Assembly: GCA_963840665.1 (NCBI GenBank)
Contig: CAWIZO010000011.1
Coordinates: 682,001 to 746,000, forward strand
Source of the DNA: DATFTE01 sp963840665
GTDB lineage: Bacteria > Acidobacteriota > Terriglobia > Terriglobales > Acidobacteriaceae
Reading direction: 5' to 3'
Length of the DNA: 64,000 nt
Shown: piece by piece, positions 24,670 through 33,784 of the stretch
How the letters are laid out: the number at the start of each line of letters is the position of its first letter
Position numbering within the stretch: position 1 is the stretch's first letter
The notes under the pieces: model-generated
What the model saw: the letters and a program-made list of their open reading frames with translations, nothing else
Databases searched by the model: none
What the model was told of the DNA's origin: nothing
Translations under genes and position numbers: made by a program

Positions 24670-25605
24670 TCAGATCAACTGGAACTTCAACTCCCCCAGT
24701 TTCTCCACGCTGCAAGCGATCTCGTCACCCGGCTTGAGCCAGACCTGTTTTTCCTTGGGGTAGCCGAGAATCACGCCTTCGGGGGTTCCAGTAAAAATGA
24801 TGTCGCCGGGTTCCAGAGTGAGGTGGCGGGAAATGTAGCTGACGATCTGCGCACTGTTGAAGATGAAATCGTCGGTATTGGAAGACTGGCGGATTTCACC
24901 GTTGACCCGGCACTCGATCTTCAGGTTGTCGGGGTTAACTTGATCGGCAGTAACCAGATAGGGGCCCACCGGGCCAAACTGATCGAGGGTTTTGCCCAAC
25001 ATCCATTGTCCGCCGGTATCGAACTGCAGATCTCGCGCGCTGAAATCGTTTCCGATGCAATAACCTGCCACGTACGAAAGCGCATTTGACTCGCTCACGT
25101 TTCTTGCAGTTTTCCCAATGACAATCACCAGTTCGCTTTCGTAGTCGAACTTGCTGGCTACATCAACCGGCAGTTTGATCGCAGCATTGTGGGCGCTGAG
25201 GGAATTGTTGAACTTGTTAAAGAGAACCGGCTGGTTGGGAATCGCCATGTTCACTTCTTTCGCATGCCGCCGGTAGTTTAGGCCGACACAAATAATCTTG
25301 TCTGGACGCGACACGACCGGTCCGTATTGAATTTGCGCCTCGTCCAGAAAGTGTACTTCATCCGCCTGGAGAGCGGCATCCACCAAAGTATCCAGCGCGG
25401 GGCCTTCCTCTCGTTGCAGCAGGTCATCCATCGTGACCGGAGCCGTCATTCCTAACTGCCGCGCGGTTTGCTCAACGTCCAGTATGCCTTTAGTCGTTTT
25501 AACTCCGAGCTTGTAGAGACCGTCATTGTCGCGCATGCTCAGCAGAGTCAAGCCGTGCGCCATGCCGCGTGTACCCCGACCTTGAGAACCGAGCTTGTTG
25601 TTCAT
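24670..25605 (-). CDS. Fumarylacetoacetate hydrolase (FAH)-family protein
   Basis: 311 residues with an N-terminal linker domain and the C-terminal FAH fold. Metal ligands are visible: E156 and E158 (DYESELVIVIG) and D187 (GNDFSARDLQ); FTGTPEGV (271-278) is the family signature. FAH enzymes cleave or decarboxylate/isomerise ring-fission products (fumarylpyruvate, 2-oxo-hept-3-ene-dioate, acylpyruvates). This is the clearest indicator that the cluster handles diacid ketones from ring opening. ATG 25605 is used here; ATG 25563 (MAHGLTLL) is possible. It heads the minus-strand block, with 124 bp before the M24 operon. Confidence 0.85.
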   Translation of the reverse strand: MNNKLGSQGRGTRGMAHGLTLLSMRDNDGLYKLGVKTTKGILDVEQTARQLGMTAPVTMDDLLQREEGPALDTLVDAALQADEVHFLDEAQIQYGPVVSRPDKIICVGLNYRRHAKEVNMAIPNQPVLFNKFNNSLSAHNAAIKLPVDVASKFDYESELVIVIGKTARNVSESNALSYVAGYCIGNDFSARDLQFDTGGQWMLGKTLDQFGPVGPYLVTADQVNPDNLKIECRVNGEIRQSSNTDDFIFNSAQIVSYISRHLTLEPGDIIFTGTPEGVILGYPKEKQVWLKPGDEIACSVEKLGELKFQLI

Positions 25606-25674
25606 AGAGTTGCATTTCCGTACATCCTACGTACGCAGTCGCATTGTACAGTTCTGTCCGCGCCGCTGGTTGAC

Positions 25675-26460
25675 ATGCTTGCGTTCCTTGTATACCGTGA
25701 CGGCGTGTTGCCTCAAGGGTCCCACCAGTTGTCTGAAACCAACGCCATCGGATTGATCGTCGAACGGGACGGAGACGTCCTGACTTTCACCTTAGACAAT
25801 GCGCAGCACGGAAACCAGGTCAATGGCCCGATGTTCGACGCCATGCTGGCTGAGCTGAGCAAAGAAGCGTCTCATCCGAGCGCGCGCGTGTTGCGCATTC
25901 GAGCGCGCGGCAAAGTCTTCTGCACCGGGCGCGAGCGAGCGGGCCGCGACCTCGAGTCCATCCACCGCGAATCCGCGCGTCTGATCGAGGTTAAGCGGTT
26001 GCTGCGGACTTCGCCAATGATCAGCGTTGCCGAAGTGCAGGGAGATGCTTCTGGTTTCGGTTTTGGCCTGGCGATTGTGAGCGATTTTGTTCTGGTCGCA
26101 GAACACGCCTCTCTGGCAATCCCCGAGATGCGTGCCGGACTCGCCCCCACCGCGATCATGGCTTACCTGGGCGAGTACACGCTGCCTCGCTTCGCGTTTT
26201 CTCTTGTCCTTCTCGGGGATCCCATCACCCCGCAGTATGCGCTGCAAATTGGCCTGATCTCGCAAGTGTGCCCGGCCGACCGATTGCGCGGCGAGGCCGA
26301 TGCACTAGTCGAACGTATACTTCGACTTGATCCCAACGCGGTTCGGCGCTGCAAGGAATTCTTTCTCGGAGCCCAGCACAAATCGTTTGACCAGAATTGC
26401 CGCGACGCTCTTGAGGCTTTAACTGCTGGTAGCATGGCTGCGCTCGCCAAGGAGAAATGA
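25675..26460 (+). CDS. Enoyl-CoA hydratase/isomerase (crotonase) family protein
   Basis: About 261 residues. Crotonase features: LTFTLDNAQHGNQVNG at the N-terminus, the oxyanion-hole strand with VFCTGRERAGRD, GDASGFGFGLAIVSDFVLVA, and IPEMRAGLAP. Of the two catalytic glutamates of enoyl-CoA hydratase, the second (PEM) is present but the first is absent (GFGFGLA), so another crotonase reaction such as isomerisation or hydrolysis may apply. The start is uncertain: ATG 25675 overlaps a TTGACA (25670-25675), and TTG 25729 with AAGGG upstream fits the family length better. It is divergent from the FAH gene and directly followed by an MFS gene. Confidence 0.75.
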   Translation: MLAFLVYRDGVLPQGSHQLSETNAIGLIVERDGDVLTFTLDNAQHGNQVNGPMFDAMLAELSKEASHPSARVLRIRARGKVFCTGRERAGRDLESIHRESARLIEVKRLLRTSPMISVAEVQGDASGFGFGLAIVSDFVLVAEHASLAIPEMRAGLAPTAIMAYLGEYTLPRFAFSLVLLGDPITPQYALQIGLISQVCPADRLRGEADALVERILRLDPNAVRRCKEFFLGAQHKSFDQNCRDALEALTAGSMAALAKEK

Positions 26461-26461
26461 T

Positions 26462-27835
26462 CTGGCCGGAACCGCGAATGCCGGCGCGCGTCTCGATCGA
26501 CTCCCCGTTTCTTCGTTCCATCGCAGGATCATGTGGCTGATCGGCATCGGGATGTTCTTCGATGGCTTTGACATCTACGTAGCTGCAGTCGTACTCGGCG
26601 CCACCCTCAAGAGCCACTTTTCCACCATGAGTCAAAACGCGGAGTTCGTGTCTTTGACATTTGTAGGCATGATGCTGGGGTCGTTTTTCAGCGGATTTTT
26701 CGGCGATCGCTTCGGCCGCCGCTTCGCATATCAAGCCAACCTAGCAATCTTTGGTATCGCGTCCATCGCAGCGGCGTTCGCCCCTTCCATGCTGGCCCTG
26801 ATCTTGCTTCGATTCGTCATGGGAGTGGGATTGGGCGCGGAGAACGTGGTCGGATACGCGACCATGACAGAATTTGTTCCTCCGCAAACGCGAGGCAAAT
26901 GGTTAGGCTGGATCTCGGTCTTCGTAGTGAGTGGCTCACCGGTCACAGCTCTGCTCGGAACACTCATAATTCCCCGTTTCGGCTGGCGAACCATGTTCGT
27001 GCTTGGAGGACTCGGCGCGATGGTGGTCTGGTATTTGCGAAAGGCTTTGCCGGAATCGCCGCGTTGGTTGGAATCGGTTGGGCGCACCGAAGAGGCGGAT
27101 GCTATTCTACGAAGCGTCGAACGCGAAGCCGCTCTCCGTGGTGCTCCGCTTCCACCTCTGGCGCCATCTCAAGCGGTCGCTCATTCGCGAGAACTTGGGT
27201 CGCTCCTGAGCCCTGCGCTGTTGCCGCGCATGATCGTGGGCGCGACGACGTTGATTGTGGTCAATACTCTGATCTTCGGGTTCGTGACCTGGCTGCCGAC
27301 TTTCTTTGTGCAGCAGGGGCGCAGCATCGCCTCCTCGCTGGGCTACTCGCTGGTGATATCGTTGGGCGCGCCACTTGGGTCGGCGCTCGGCGCGTTTACG
27401 GCCGATTCGTGGGGACGCAAGCCGACCATCATTGGAGCGTCTCTTCTCGCCATCACGATCGGCAGCGTTTACCCGTTTGTGAACGAGCCGGCCGTATTGC
27501 AGACGGTCGGTTTCCTGCTCATGATTCCAATTTACGTCCTGGTCACGCTTCTGTTTGCGATTTACATTCCGGAGTTGTTTCCGACGGAAGTCCGCATGCG
27601 AGCCTCAGGAATTTGCAACACCTTCGGACGAGGAGCAACCATTCTCACACCGTTCATCGTCGTGGGATTGTTTCGGTCTTACGGGGTGAGCGGCGTCGTG
27701 GCCTTTCTGATCGCGCTGCTGATCGTGCAGATTTTGGTCGTTCTCATCTTCGGAGTCGAGCCGAAAAACCGCGGCCTCGAAGAGATCGCAGCGGAAGCGC
27801 CTGCCTCACCGTTGCGCGCCGAATCTGGCGCGTAG
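26462..27835 (+). CDS. MFS transporter, aromatic-acid:H+ symporter (AAHS)-like
   Basis: Twelve-helix carrier with FFDGFDIYVAAVVLG and GDRFGRRFAYQ, as in AAHS/sugar-acid porters. The first ATG (26531) would cut off a conserved start: the same frame upstream reads ARLDRLPVSSFHRRIM, which families show just before helix 1. No ATG/GTG/TTG is in frame there. A CTG at 26462 with AGGAG 7 bases upstream could start it, or a one-base deletion after the ATG at 26457 (which overlaps the crotonase stop, ATGA) may have occurred. It is probably co-transcribed with the crotonase gene. Confidence 0.75.
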   Translation: MAGTANAGARLDRLPVSSFHRRIMWLIGIGMFFDGFDIYVAAVVLGATLKSHFSTMSQNAEFVSLTFVGMMLGSFFSGFFGDRFGRRFAYQANLAIFGIASIAAAFAPSMLALILLRFVMGVGLGAENVVGYATMTEFVPPQTRGKWLGWISVFVVSGSPVTALLGTLIIPRFGWRTMFVLGGLGAMVVWYLRKALPESPRWLESVGRTEEADAILRSVEREAALRGAPLPPLAPSQAVAHSRELGSLLSPALLPRMIVGATTLIVVNTLIFGFVTWLPTFFVQQGRSIASSLGYSLVISLGAPLGSALGAFTADSWGRKPTIIGASLLAITIGSVYPFVNEPAVLQTVGFLLMIPIYVLVTLLFAIYIPELFPTEVRMRASGICNTFGRGATILTPFIVVGLFRSYGVSGVVAFLIALLIVQILVVLIFGVEPKNRGLEEIAAEAPASPLRAESGA

Positions 27836-27914
27836 CGATCTGTTTCTTGCAGGATTCGCACGGTCTTAGCGATTGTCGGGCACGACATGCCGAACCTTAA
27901 GGCAACCTTAAATA

Positions 27915-27928
27915 TAGAACATGTTCAT
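27915..27928. promoter_or_regulatory. Palindromic operator AGAACATGTTCA
   Basis: The core GAACATGTTC is a perfect palindrome (27917-27926), identical to the sites at 10.97 and 15.2 kb. It is about 145 bp upstream of the second Oar-like receptor and its downstream genes. Probable TetR site. Confidence 0.6.
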
Positions 27929-28070
27929 TTTTTCTTTTGCGCGTCGGATTTTCTGGTCTATACTTCGCGTCCGCAAGGGAAATTACGGGCGGAGTTTTCC
28001 GCAGGGCAAACAATTGCGTTTCGGAAACAACCCATCCTGATTTCCGCCAGCAGGCTTTAGGAGGTCGAAT

Positions 28071-31000
28071 ATGGGCTCCAGAAGCGGCGCAACGGGATCT
28101 GCATTTTGTTTGTTGGCATGCCTGGCGGTAGTGGTTAGTGTTCTTTCGCCAAGTCCTCTGCGCGGGCAGGTAGTCGGCGGAAGCGTCTCTGGGACGATCA
28201 GTGACAAATCTGGCGCGGTGGTCGCCAATGCGACCGTGTCGATGAAAAACCTGGCGACGGGTGTAACCACCGCGGTCACCACCAATAGCCAGGGACTCTA
28301 CAGTATTCCCAATCTGCTGCCCGGAAATTATCAGCAGACAGTATCGGCGGCGGGTTTCGAGAATTCGATCCGTAGCGGATTGGTTCTTACAGTCGGTGCA
28401 CAGGTGGTTTCCAACATCGAGATGAAAGTTGGCTCGGTCACGGAAAGCGTGCAGGTTAGTGATCAGCCGCCTGACATCCAACTCGAATCCTCGACCATCA
28501 GCGGCAACATGGATTCTCGAACCATCGTCGAGTTGCCGCTCAACGCAAGATCATGGACAGACTTGGCACAGCTTCAACCCGGCGTCTCTACGATTCGAGC
28601 GTTGGCACCCGTTTCAAGCACCGACCGCCTTGGCCGCGGACTCGGTGTTGAGTTGTCGGTCAGCGGCGGGCGACCCCAGCAGAACAATTACCTGTTGAAC
28701 GGCATTAGCATCAACGACTACACCAATCAGGCTCCGGGCAGTATTCTTGGTGGCAATCTCGGGGTGGATGCGGTCTCTGAATTCTCTGTTTTGACCAGTA
28801 ATCAAGGTGCCGAGTATGGCCGTACATCCGGCGGTGTCATCAGCGCCATCACTCGCTCCGGCACCAATCAATTTCACGGGAGCGCCTACGAGTTCTTGCG
28901 CAACAGCGCGCTCGATGCGCGCAACTATTTCGATCCACCAACGATCGCGCCTTTCCGGCGAAATCAATTTGGCGCGTCGGCGGGTGGTCCTATCCAGAAG
29001 GACAAAACGTTCATCTTCGGTGATTACGAAGGCCTGCGCCAGTCGCTGGGTTTGAGCATGGTCGACAACGTACCATCTAAGAATGCGCGCATGGGAATTT
29101 TGACCACCGGCAATGTGACTGTTGATCCGTTGGTGAAGCCGTATTTGGCTTTCTATCCCCTTCCCAACGGTACTGTCTCAGGCGACACGGGCATTTACAG
29201 CTTCTCTGGTTCCGCGGTCACCACGGAAAACTACTTCACGACCCGGGTTGATCATAAGTTTTCGGAAAAAGACAGTCTTTCGGGTGGCTACCTATACGAT
29301 AGTTCACCGTCGTCGCAGAACGACGAATTCAATAACAAACTCATTTTCACAAAAACCAGAAGGCAACTGGTCAACATCGAAGAGAACCACCTTTTTGGCC
29401 CTTCAGTAGTGAATTCATTCCGTCTGGGCTATCACCGCGAGTACGCTGCAGCTCCATCCGGCAGCACAGCCCTTAACCCGCTCGCGGCCGATACAAGCCT
29501 AGGATACGTGCCGGGCGACACGGTGGGATTCATCGGAGTGCCTGGGTTGACGTTTTTTACCGGGGGATTGAGTACCCAGACCCCGGCGGAATACAACTGG
29601 AATTCGTGGCAGGTCTATGACAACGTGTTTCTGACCCACGGAATCCACAGCCTGAAATTCGGTGCCAACGTCGAACGCATCATCGACAACCAAACCACGC
29701 CTTCCCAACCGGGAGGAGACTTCGAGTTTAGTTCTCTTGCAGATTTTCTGACCAACAACCATGCTTCCTCAGGAAACGACTCTCTGACTCTTATCGCCGA
29801 TGCGCCTGGTATCGTCTCACGGCGGAGGATTCGCGAGACACTGTTCGGCGTTTTTCTTCAGGATGACATGCACCTGCGCCCAACGCTGACGGTAAACCTG
29901 GGGCTGCGTTATGAGATGGCCACGGTGCCATCGGAGACGCATGGCCATCTAGCGAGCCTCCAACATCTGACCGACCCCACTGTTGTCGTGCGCTCTCCCT
30001 TATTCTCAAACCCTTCACTTCGTAATTTCGAGCCTCGTGTCGGCTTTTCGTGGGATCCCTTCGGCAATGCAAAGACGTCGGTTCGTGCTGGCTTTGGAAT
30101 TTTTGACGTGCAGATTCTGCCAGCAAACCTGCGGCACACCGTTGACGGAACGGTGCCGTTTTACTTGTCAGTGAATGGCCCAGTTCCGGCGGGATCGTTC
30201 GGTCCTTTTGCTTTGACCCCGAATCCTGCGTACACAACCCTCTCGGCCAGTGGCACGGCACAGCGTGCGGCTTACATCAGTCAGAATCCCGGACGCAACT
30301 ACGTCATGCAATGGAACCTGAACATCCAGCGGGCACTTGGCTGGAACACGACGGGATTGATCGCCTATGTTGGTTCGCGGGCAGTACACAACCTCTTGCA
30401 AACGGATGATTCTTCGATCGCGCTTCCCATCGCCAAAACTCCGGAAGGCTACCTCTGGCCTCTGACACTAACGCCTACGCTTAACCCAAATTTTGGTCGT
30501 GTTCCGGTTACCCTCTGGAACTCCGATGGCATTTATCACGCGCTGGAGCTGCAAGTCCAAAAGAGACTTAGTCACGGCTTATCTGGCCAAGTTTCTTATA
30601 CCTGGGGAAGAACTATCGATAGCGCTTCAGGTTCAACCGACGGCGACCAATTTCGTAACGGTCTCTCAAGTTTGTTCTTTTTCGACTCGCGAATCCGGCG
30701 GGGGCCTTCAGACTTTAACCAGACGCACAACGTGGTCGTGAGCTATACGTGGGACATCCCAGGCCCGAAAGACGCTCCCAGCGTTTTGGCCTGGGCTGGC
30801 AATGGATGGGAGTTTGGTGGGATATTCCAGGCCAGCACAGGAGTGCCATTTACCGCGACAATCGCTCCAGATCCACTGGGACTCAACAGCACCGACGCCT
30901 TCAGCTTTCCCAACATCGTGCACGGTTGCAACCCGGTGCATGGCGGCCTCAACTACCTGAACCTGAACTGCTTCACCCTGCCGCAAGCCACGCCTGACAT

Positions 31001-31340
31001 TGCCAGTTTGTGTACAGCTTTCCCCGCGGCGACGGTTCCCGGCACCTGTGCGAACCTCCTCGGCAACGGTGGGCGCAACAGCATCATCGGTCCGGGACTT
31101 GTAAACCTGGATATGTCGCTGATCAAAAATAGCTATGTAAGACGAATCTCGGAACAGTTTAATATTCAATTCCGCTTTGAGGTTTTCAACATTCTCAATC
31201 ACGCTAATTTCAATCCGCCGACTTCCAACAACCAAGTATTCAACGGCGATGGAAGTACCGGGGGATTAGTTCCTGGTCTCCTGGACTCCACATCCACCAC
31301 TTCGAGACAAGTGCAGTTTGCTGTGAAGGTAATTTGGTAA
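28071..31340 (+). CDS. Oar-like TonB-dependent receptor (1089 aa)
   Basis: Export signal (CLLACLAVVVSVLSPSPLRG, about 17-36), carboxypeptidase-regulatory domain (VSGTISDKSGAVVANATVSM, about 43-125), plug (ELPLNARSWTDLAQLQPGV), then a beta-barrel of about 850 residues ending in VQFAVKVIW, the aromatic C-terminal signature for outer-membrane insertion. AGGAGG precedes the ATG by 8 bases. It begins an apparent unit with the Kelch, amidohydrolase and molybdenum hydroxylase genes downstream of a palindromic operator, so it is likely the outer-membrane port for their substrate. Confidence 0.85.
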   Translation: MGSRSGATGSAFCLLACLAVVVSVLSPSPLRGQVVGGSVSGTISDKSGAVVANATVSMKNLATGVTTAVTTNSQGLYSIPNLLPGNYQQTVSAAGFENSIRSGLVLTVGAQVVSNIEMKVGSVTESVQVSDQPPDIQLESSTISGNMDSRTIVELPLNARSWTDLAQLQPGVSTIRALAPVSSTDRLGRGLGVELSVSGGRPQQNNYLLNGISINDYTNQAPGSILGGNLGVDAVSEFSVLTSNQGAEYGRTSGGVISAITRSGTNQFHGSAYEFLRNSALDARNYFDPPTIAPFRRNQFGASAGGPIQKDKTFIFGDYEGLRQSLGLSMVDNVPSKNARMGILTTGNVTVDPLVKPYLAFYPLPNGTVSGDTGIYSFSGSAVTTENYFTTRVDHKFSEKDSLSGGYLYDSSPSSQNDEFNNKLIFTKTRRQLVNIEENHLFGPSVVNSFRLGYHREYAAAPSGSTALNPLAADTSLGYVPGDTVGFIGVPGLTFFTGGLSTQTPAEYNWNSWQVYDNVFLTHGIHSLKFGANVERIIDNQTTPSQPGGDFEFSSLADFLTNNHASSGNDSLTLIADAPGIVSRRRIRETLFGVFLQDDMHLRPTLTVNLGLRYEMATVPSETHGHLASLQHLTDPTVVVRSPLFSNPSLRNFEPRVGFSWDPFGNAKTSVRAGFGIFDVQILPANLRHTVDGTVPFYLSVNGPVPAGSFGPFALTPNPAYTTLSASGTAQRAAYISQNPGRNYVMQWNLNIQRALGWNTTGLIAYVGSRAVHNLLQTDDSSIALPIAKTPEGYLWPLTLTPTLNPNFGRVPVTLWNSDGIYHALELQVQKRLSHGLSGQVSYTWGRTIDSASGSTDGDQFRNGLSSLFFFDSRIRRGPSDFNQTHNVVVSYTWDIPGPKDAPSVLAWAGNGWEFGGIFQASTGVPFTATIAPDPLGLNSTDAFSFPNIVHGCNPVHGGLNYLNLNCFTLPQATPDIASLCTAFPAATVPGTCANLLGNGGRNSIIGPGLVNLDMSLIKNSYVRRISEQFNIQFRFEVFNILNHANFNPPTSNNQVFNGDGSTGGLVPGLLDSTSTTSRQVQFAVKVIW

Positions 31341-31379
31341 CGTAAGGGAGACATTGCTCCGATCTTTGGAGGGGACCTG

Positions 31380-32438
31380 ATGTGCGAGTCGACTAGAACG
31401 GCGGCACGCCGTTTCGTCACTTTGATCGCCGGCACGGTCTTAATTACGTCGTTGGCTTATGCCCAGGGCAAGTGGGTGAAGTTGGCGCCTTTTCCTCAGC
31501 CGGCGGAAGAGATTTCGGGCGCAGCCGCAGGCGGCAAGATGTATGTTTTTGCGGGACTCGCGCCCGTGTGGAAGCCGGTCGGAATGGTCTACGAGTACGA
31601 TCCGGCCAGCAACCAATGGGCGAAGAAGAAGCCTATGGCGCTGCCGTCGCACCATGTGGCCTTCACGGAATATCACGGAAAGATTTACGCCTTCGGTGGA
31701 TTCGTGTTGCCAGAGTCGGGCCCTCCGGGATGGGTACCGATCAACAACGCATGGGAGTACGATCCTGCAGCGGATACCTGGAAAGCGCTCGCGCCGATGC
31801 CCAGCAAACGAGGCTCAGCGTTGGCAGCGGTGGTGAACGACAAGATTTATGTGATTGGCGGAGCCACTCTAATTCCGGGGTCGAACGAAACCGCCGTGTT
31901 CCCGACGCACCCGCACATGTCAGTCGGTGTCGTCGAAGAGTATGATCCCGCCGCCAACACCTGGCGCGCGCGAAGCTCGATGCCGACTCCGCGCAACCAC
32001 GCCGCGATTGGCGTGGTGAATGGAAAAATCTACGTCATAGGCGGGCGTGTGGGTGCGGCTTTCATCGGCTTAGCGTCTGATATCTCCGTCGTCGAAGAAT
32101 ACGATCCAGCCACCGATCGGTGGAGCGGGCCGCGCGCGCGGATGCCCACGGCGCGCAGTGCGCTTGGGGCCGGCGTTTATGGCGGGCGGATTTACGTGGC
32201 CGGCGGGGAATATCAGGACCCCCACATGATGGCCACATTCCGCGCAGTCGAGGCTTACGATCCAGCGAATAACACCTGGACCGAAATGCCTCCCATGCCG
32301 GTTTCTCGTCATGGACTGGCCGTCGGAGTGATCGGCAACCGGTTACACGTGGTTAGTGGCGACGTCCAATCGGCCGGCACCGGTGTTGAGGTCTCCACAA
32401 GCGAGCACGACGCATTTGAGTTCGCCGCTGATAAATAG
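31380..32438 (+). CDS. Secreted Kelch-repeat protein
   Basis: 352 residues with a signal peptide (FVTLIAGTVLITSLAYAQG) and about six Kelch motifs, each of the kind KIYVIGG/KMYVFAG followed by EYDPAANTW. They are predicted to form a six-bladed propeller in the periplasm or outside the cell. No catalytic residues are evident; homologues include N-acetylneuraminate epimerase-like folds, but that activity is not supported here. It follows the receptor by 39 bp and GGAGG lies upstream, suggesting a partner protein for substrate capture. Confidence 0.8.
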   Translation: MCESTRTAARRFVTLIAGTVLITSLAYAQGKWVKLAPFPQPAEEISGAAAGGKMYVFAGLAPVWKPVGMVYEYDPASNQWAKKKPMALPSHHVAFTEYHGKIYAFGGFVLPESGPPGWVPINNAWEYDPAADTWKALAPMPSKRGSALAAVVNDKIYVIGGATLIPGSNETAVFPTHPHMSVGVVEEYDPAANTWRARSSMPTPRNHAAIGVVNGKIYVIGGRVGAAFIGLASDISVVEEYDPATDRWSGPRARMPTARSALGAGVYGGRIYVAGGEYQDPHMMATFRAVEAYDPANNTWTEMPPMPVSRHGLAVGVIGNRLHVVSGDVQSAGTGVEVSTSEHDAFEFAADK

Positions 32439-32613
32439 CTGGAGCGAATCTTGGTTCCATTGGCATCCTTCGCCGCCGCTTGGTCTTTCGTTCCACTCGG
32501 CTTCAATCGGTCCGAAATCTGTATTTATCCAAACTGCAGATTTCGCAGCTGAAGCAGCGCAGTAACAGCCAGGTTTCATGGCCTCGAAACTGTCATAGTG
32601 TCGGGTCAGGAGA

Positions 32614-33714
32614 ATGATGATGAAAGAGGGTGCAAAGGGACTATCGCGGAGGCAAGTCTTACAAGCGGGGTTGGCGACGGCAGCGCTGACGGCGGTGGGA
32701 AGAACGAGCCGTGCCGAAAGCCAAACGCCGACGCGCGTGATCGACATTCACGCCCATTACTTCCCCCAGACCTACCTTGATGTGGTCGCCGATGACGGCA
32801 AGCGTTTTGACGCTTCCTACCGTACGACCGATGCGGGCTGGTTCATCAAAACCCCGGCGGCGAGCAATGGACCGCTCTCTCCAAACTTTATCGACCTGAA
32901 AGCCCGCATTGCGGATATGGACCGGCAAGGAGTGGCGGTGCAGGCAATTTCGCTCACGGCTCCGATGGTGTATTGGGGCGACGAAGAGCTTTCGACGAAG
33001 CTCGCGAAAACATGGAATGACGCGGCCGTGGCGGCGCACCAGGAATACCCGACTCGTCTGGTCAGCCTCCTGACCCTGCCGATGCTTTATCCGGATCGCG
33101 CTCTCGAAGAACTGAATCGCGCCAGCAAGCTGCCGGGGATGCGCGGTGTTTATCTGGGAACCAACATCGCGGGTCGCGATCTCGACGATCCGCTGTTCGA
33201 GCCAGTGCTGGCGCGCATTGAGGCCCTCGAGCTCCCGATCTTCCTGCACCCCATAGAGACGATCGGCGGCGATCGACTGAAAGCGTTTTTCCTCTCGAAC
33301 CTGGTGGGCAACCCCGTGGATACGGCGATCGCCGCCTGCCACCTGATTTTTGGCGGCGTGCTCGATCGTCACCCGAAACTCGAGATAGGGCTGCCGCACG
33401 CCGGTGGAGTTCTGCCAATTCTTATTGGCCGCATCGATCAAGGATGGCGTGTACGCCCGGAGTTAAAGCATCTGCGCCAGGCGCCAAGCACCTATCTTCA
33501 TAGGTTCACTTATGACACGATCGCGCACGATAAAGCGATCATGGAGTTCGTAATCAAGGAGGTCGGCCCCGAGCGAGTGATGGTGGGAAGCGATTATTGC
33601 TTCACCATGGGCTGCGACCGCCCTGTGCAATTTCTCGAGCAAGTAAACCTGAGCAGCGCACAGCGCCAGATGATTATGGGCGGCAATGCGGCCCGGCTCC
33701 TCAAACTCGCGTGA
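32614..33714 (+). CDS. ACMSD-type amidohydrolase with Tat-like signal
   Basis: 366 residues. The N-terminus has twin arginines (SRRQVLQAGL, 11-20), then a hydrophobic stretch and AES cleavage-like site. Metal residues are complete: DIHAH (H46, H48), FLHP (H212), PHAGG (H262) and GSDY (D327). It resembles aminocarboxymuconate-semialdehyde decarboxylase and other decarboxylases. It differs from the amidohydrolase at 12.2 kb, so the cluster has two exported enzymes of this class. It precedes the molybdenum hydroxylase genes by 70 bp. Confidence 0.8.
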   Translation: MMMKEGAKGLSRRQVLQAGLATAALTAVGRTSRAESQTPTRVIDIHAHYFPQTYLDVVADDGKRFDASYRTTDAGWFIKTPAASNGPLSPNFIDLKARIADMDRQGVAVQAISLTAPMVYWGDEELSTKLAKTWNDAAVAAHQEYPTRLVSLLTLPMLYPDRALEELNRASKLPGMRGVYLGTNIAGRDLDDPLFEPVLARIEALELPIFLHPIETIGGDRLKAFFLSNLVGNPVDTAIAACHLIFGGVLDRHPKLEIGLPHAGGVLPILIGRIDQGWRVRPELKHLRQAPSTYLHRFTYDTIAHDKAIMEFVIKEVGPERVMVGSDYCFTMGCDRPVQFLEQVNLSSAQRQMIMGGNAARLLKLA

Positions 33715-33784
33715 CGGCACCCGTTGCCAGAGTCAGTTCGCTGTATCCTTAGTTTCCGGCTGATGTGACGGAGGAAGGTTCGGT

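Noticed and set aside
25645..25656. TGTACAGTTCTG upstream of FAH/crotonase genes as another operator
   Set aside because: Needs a missing base to fit the palindrome; kept out of the site list as too weak.
26899..27900. 333-residue frame within the MFS gene
   Set aside because: Out of frame with the twelve-helix carrier and strongly biased in arginine; a shadow.
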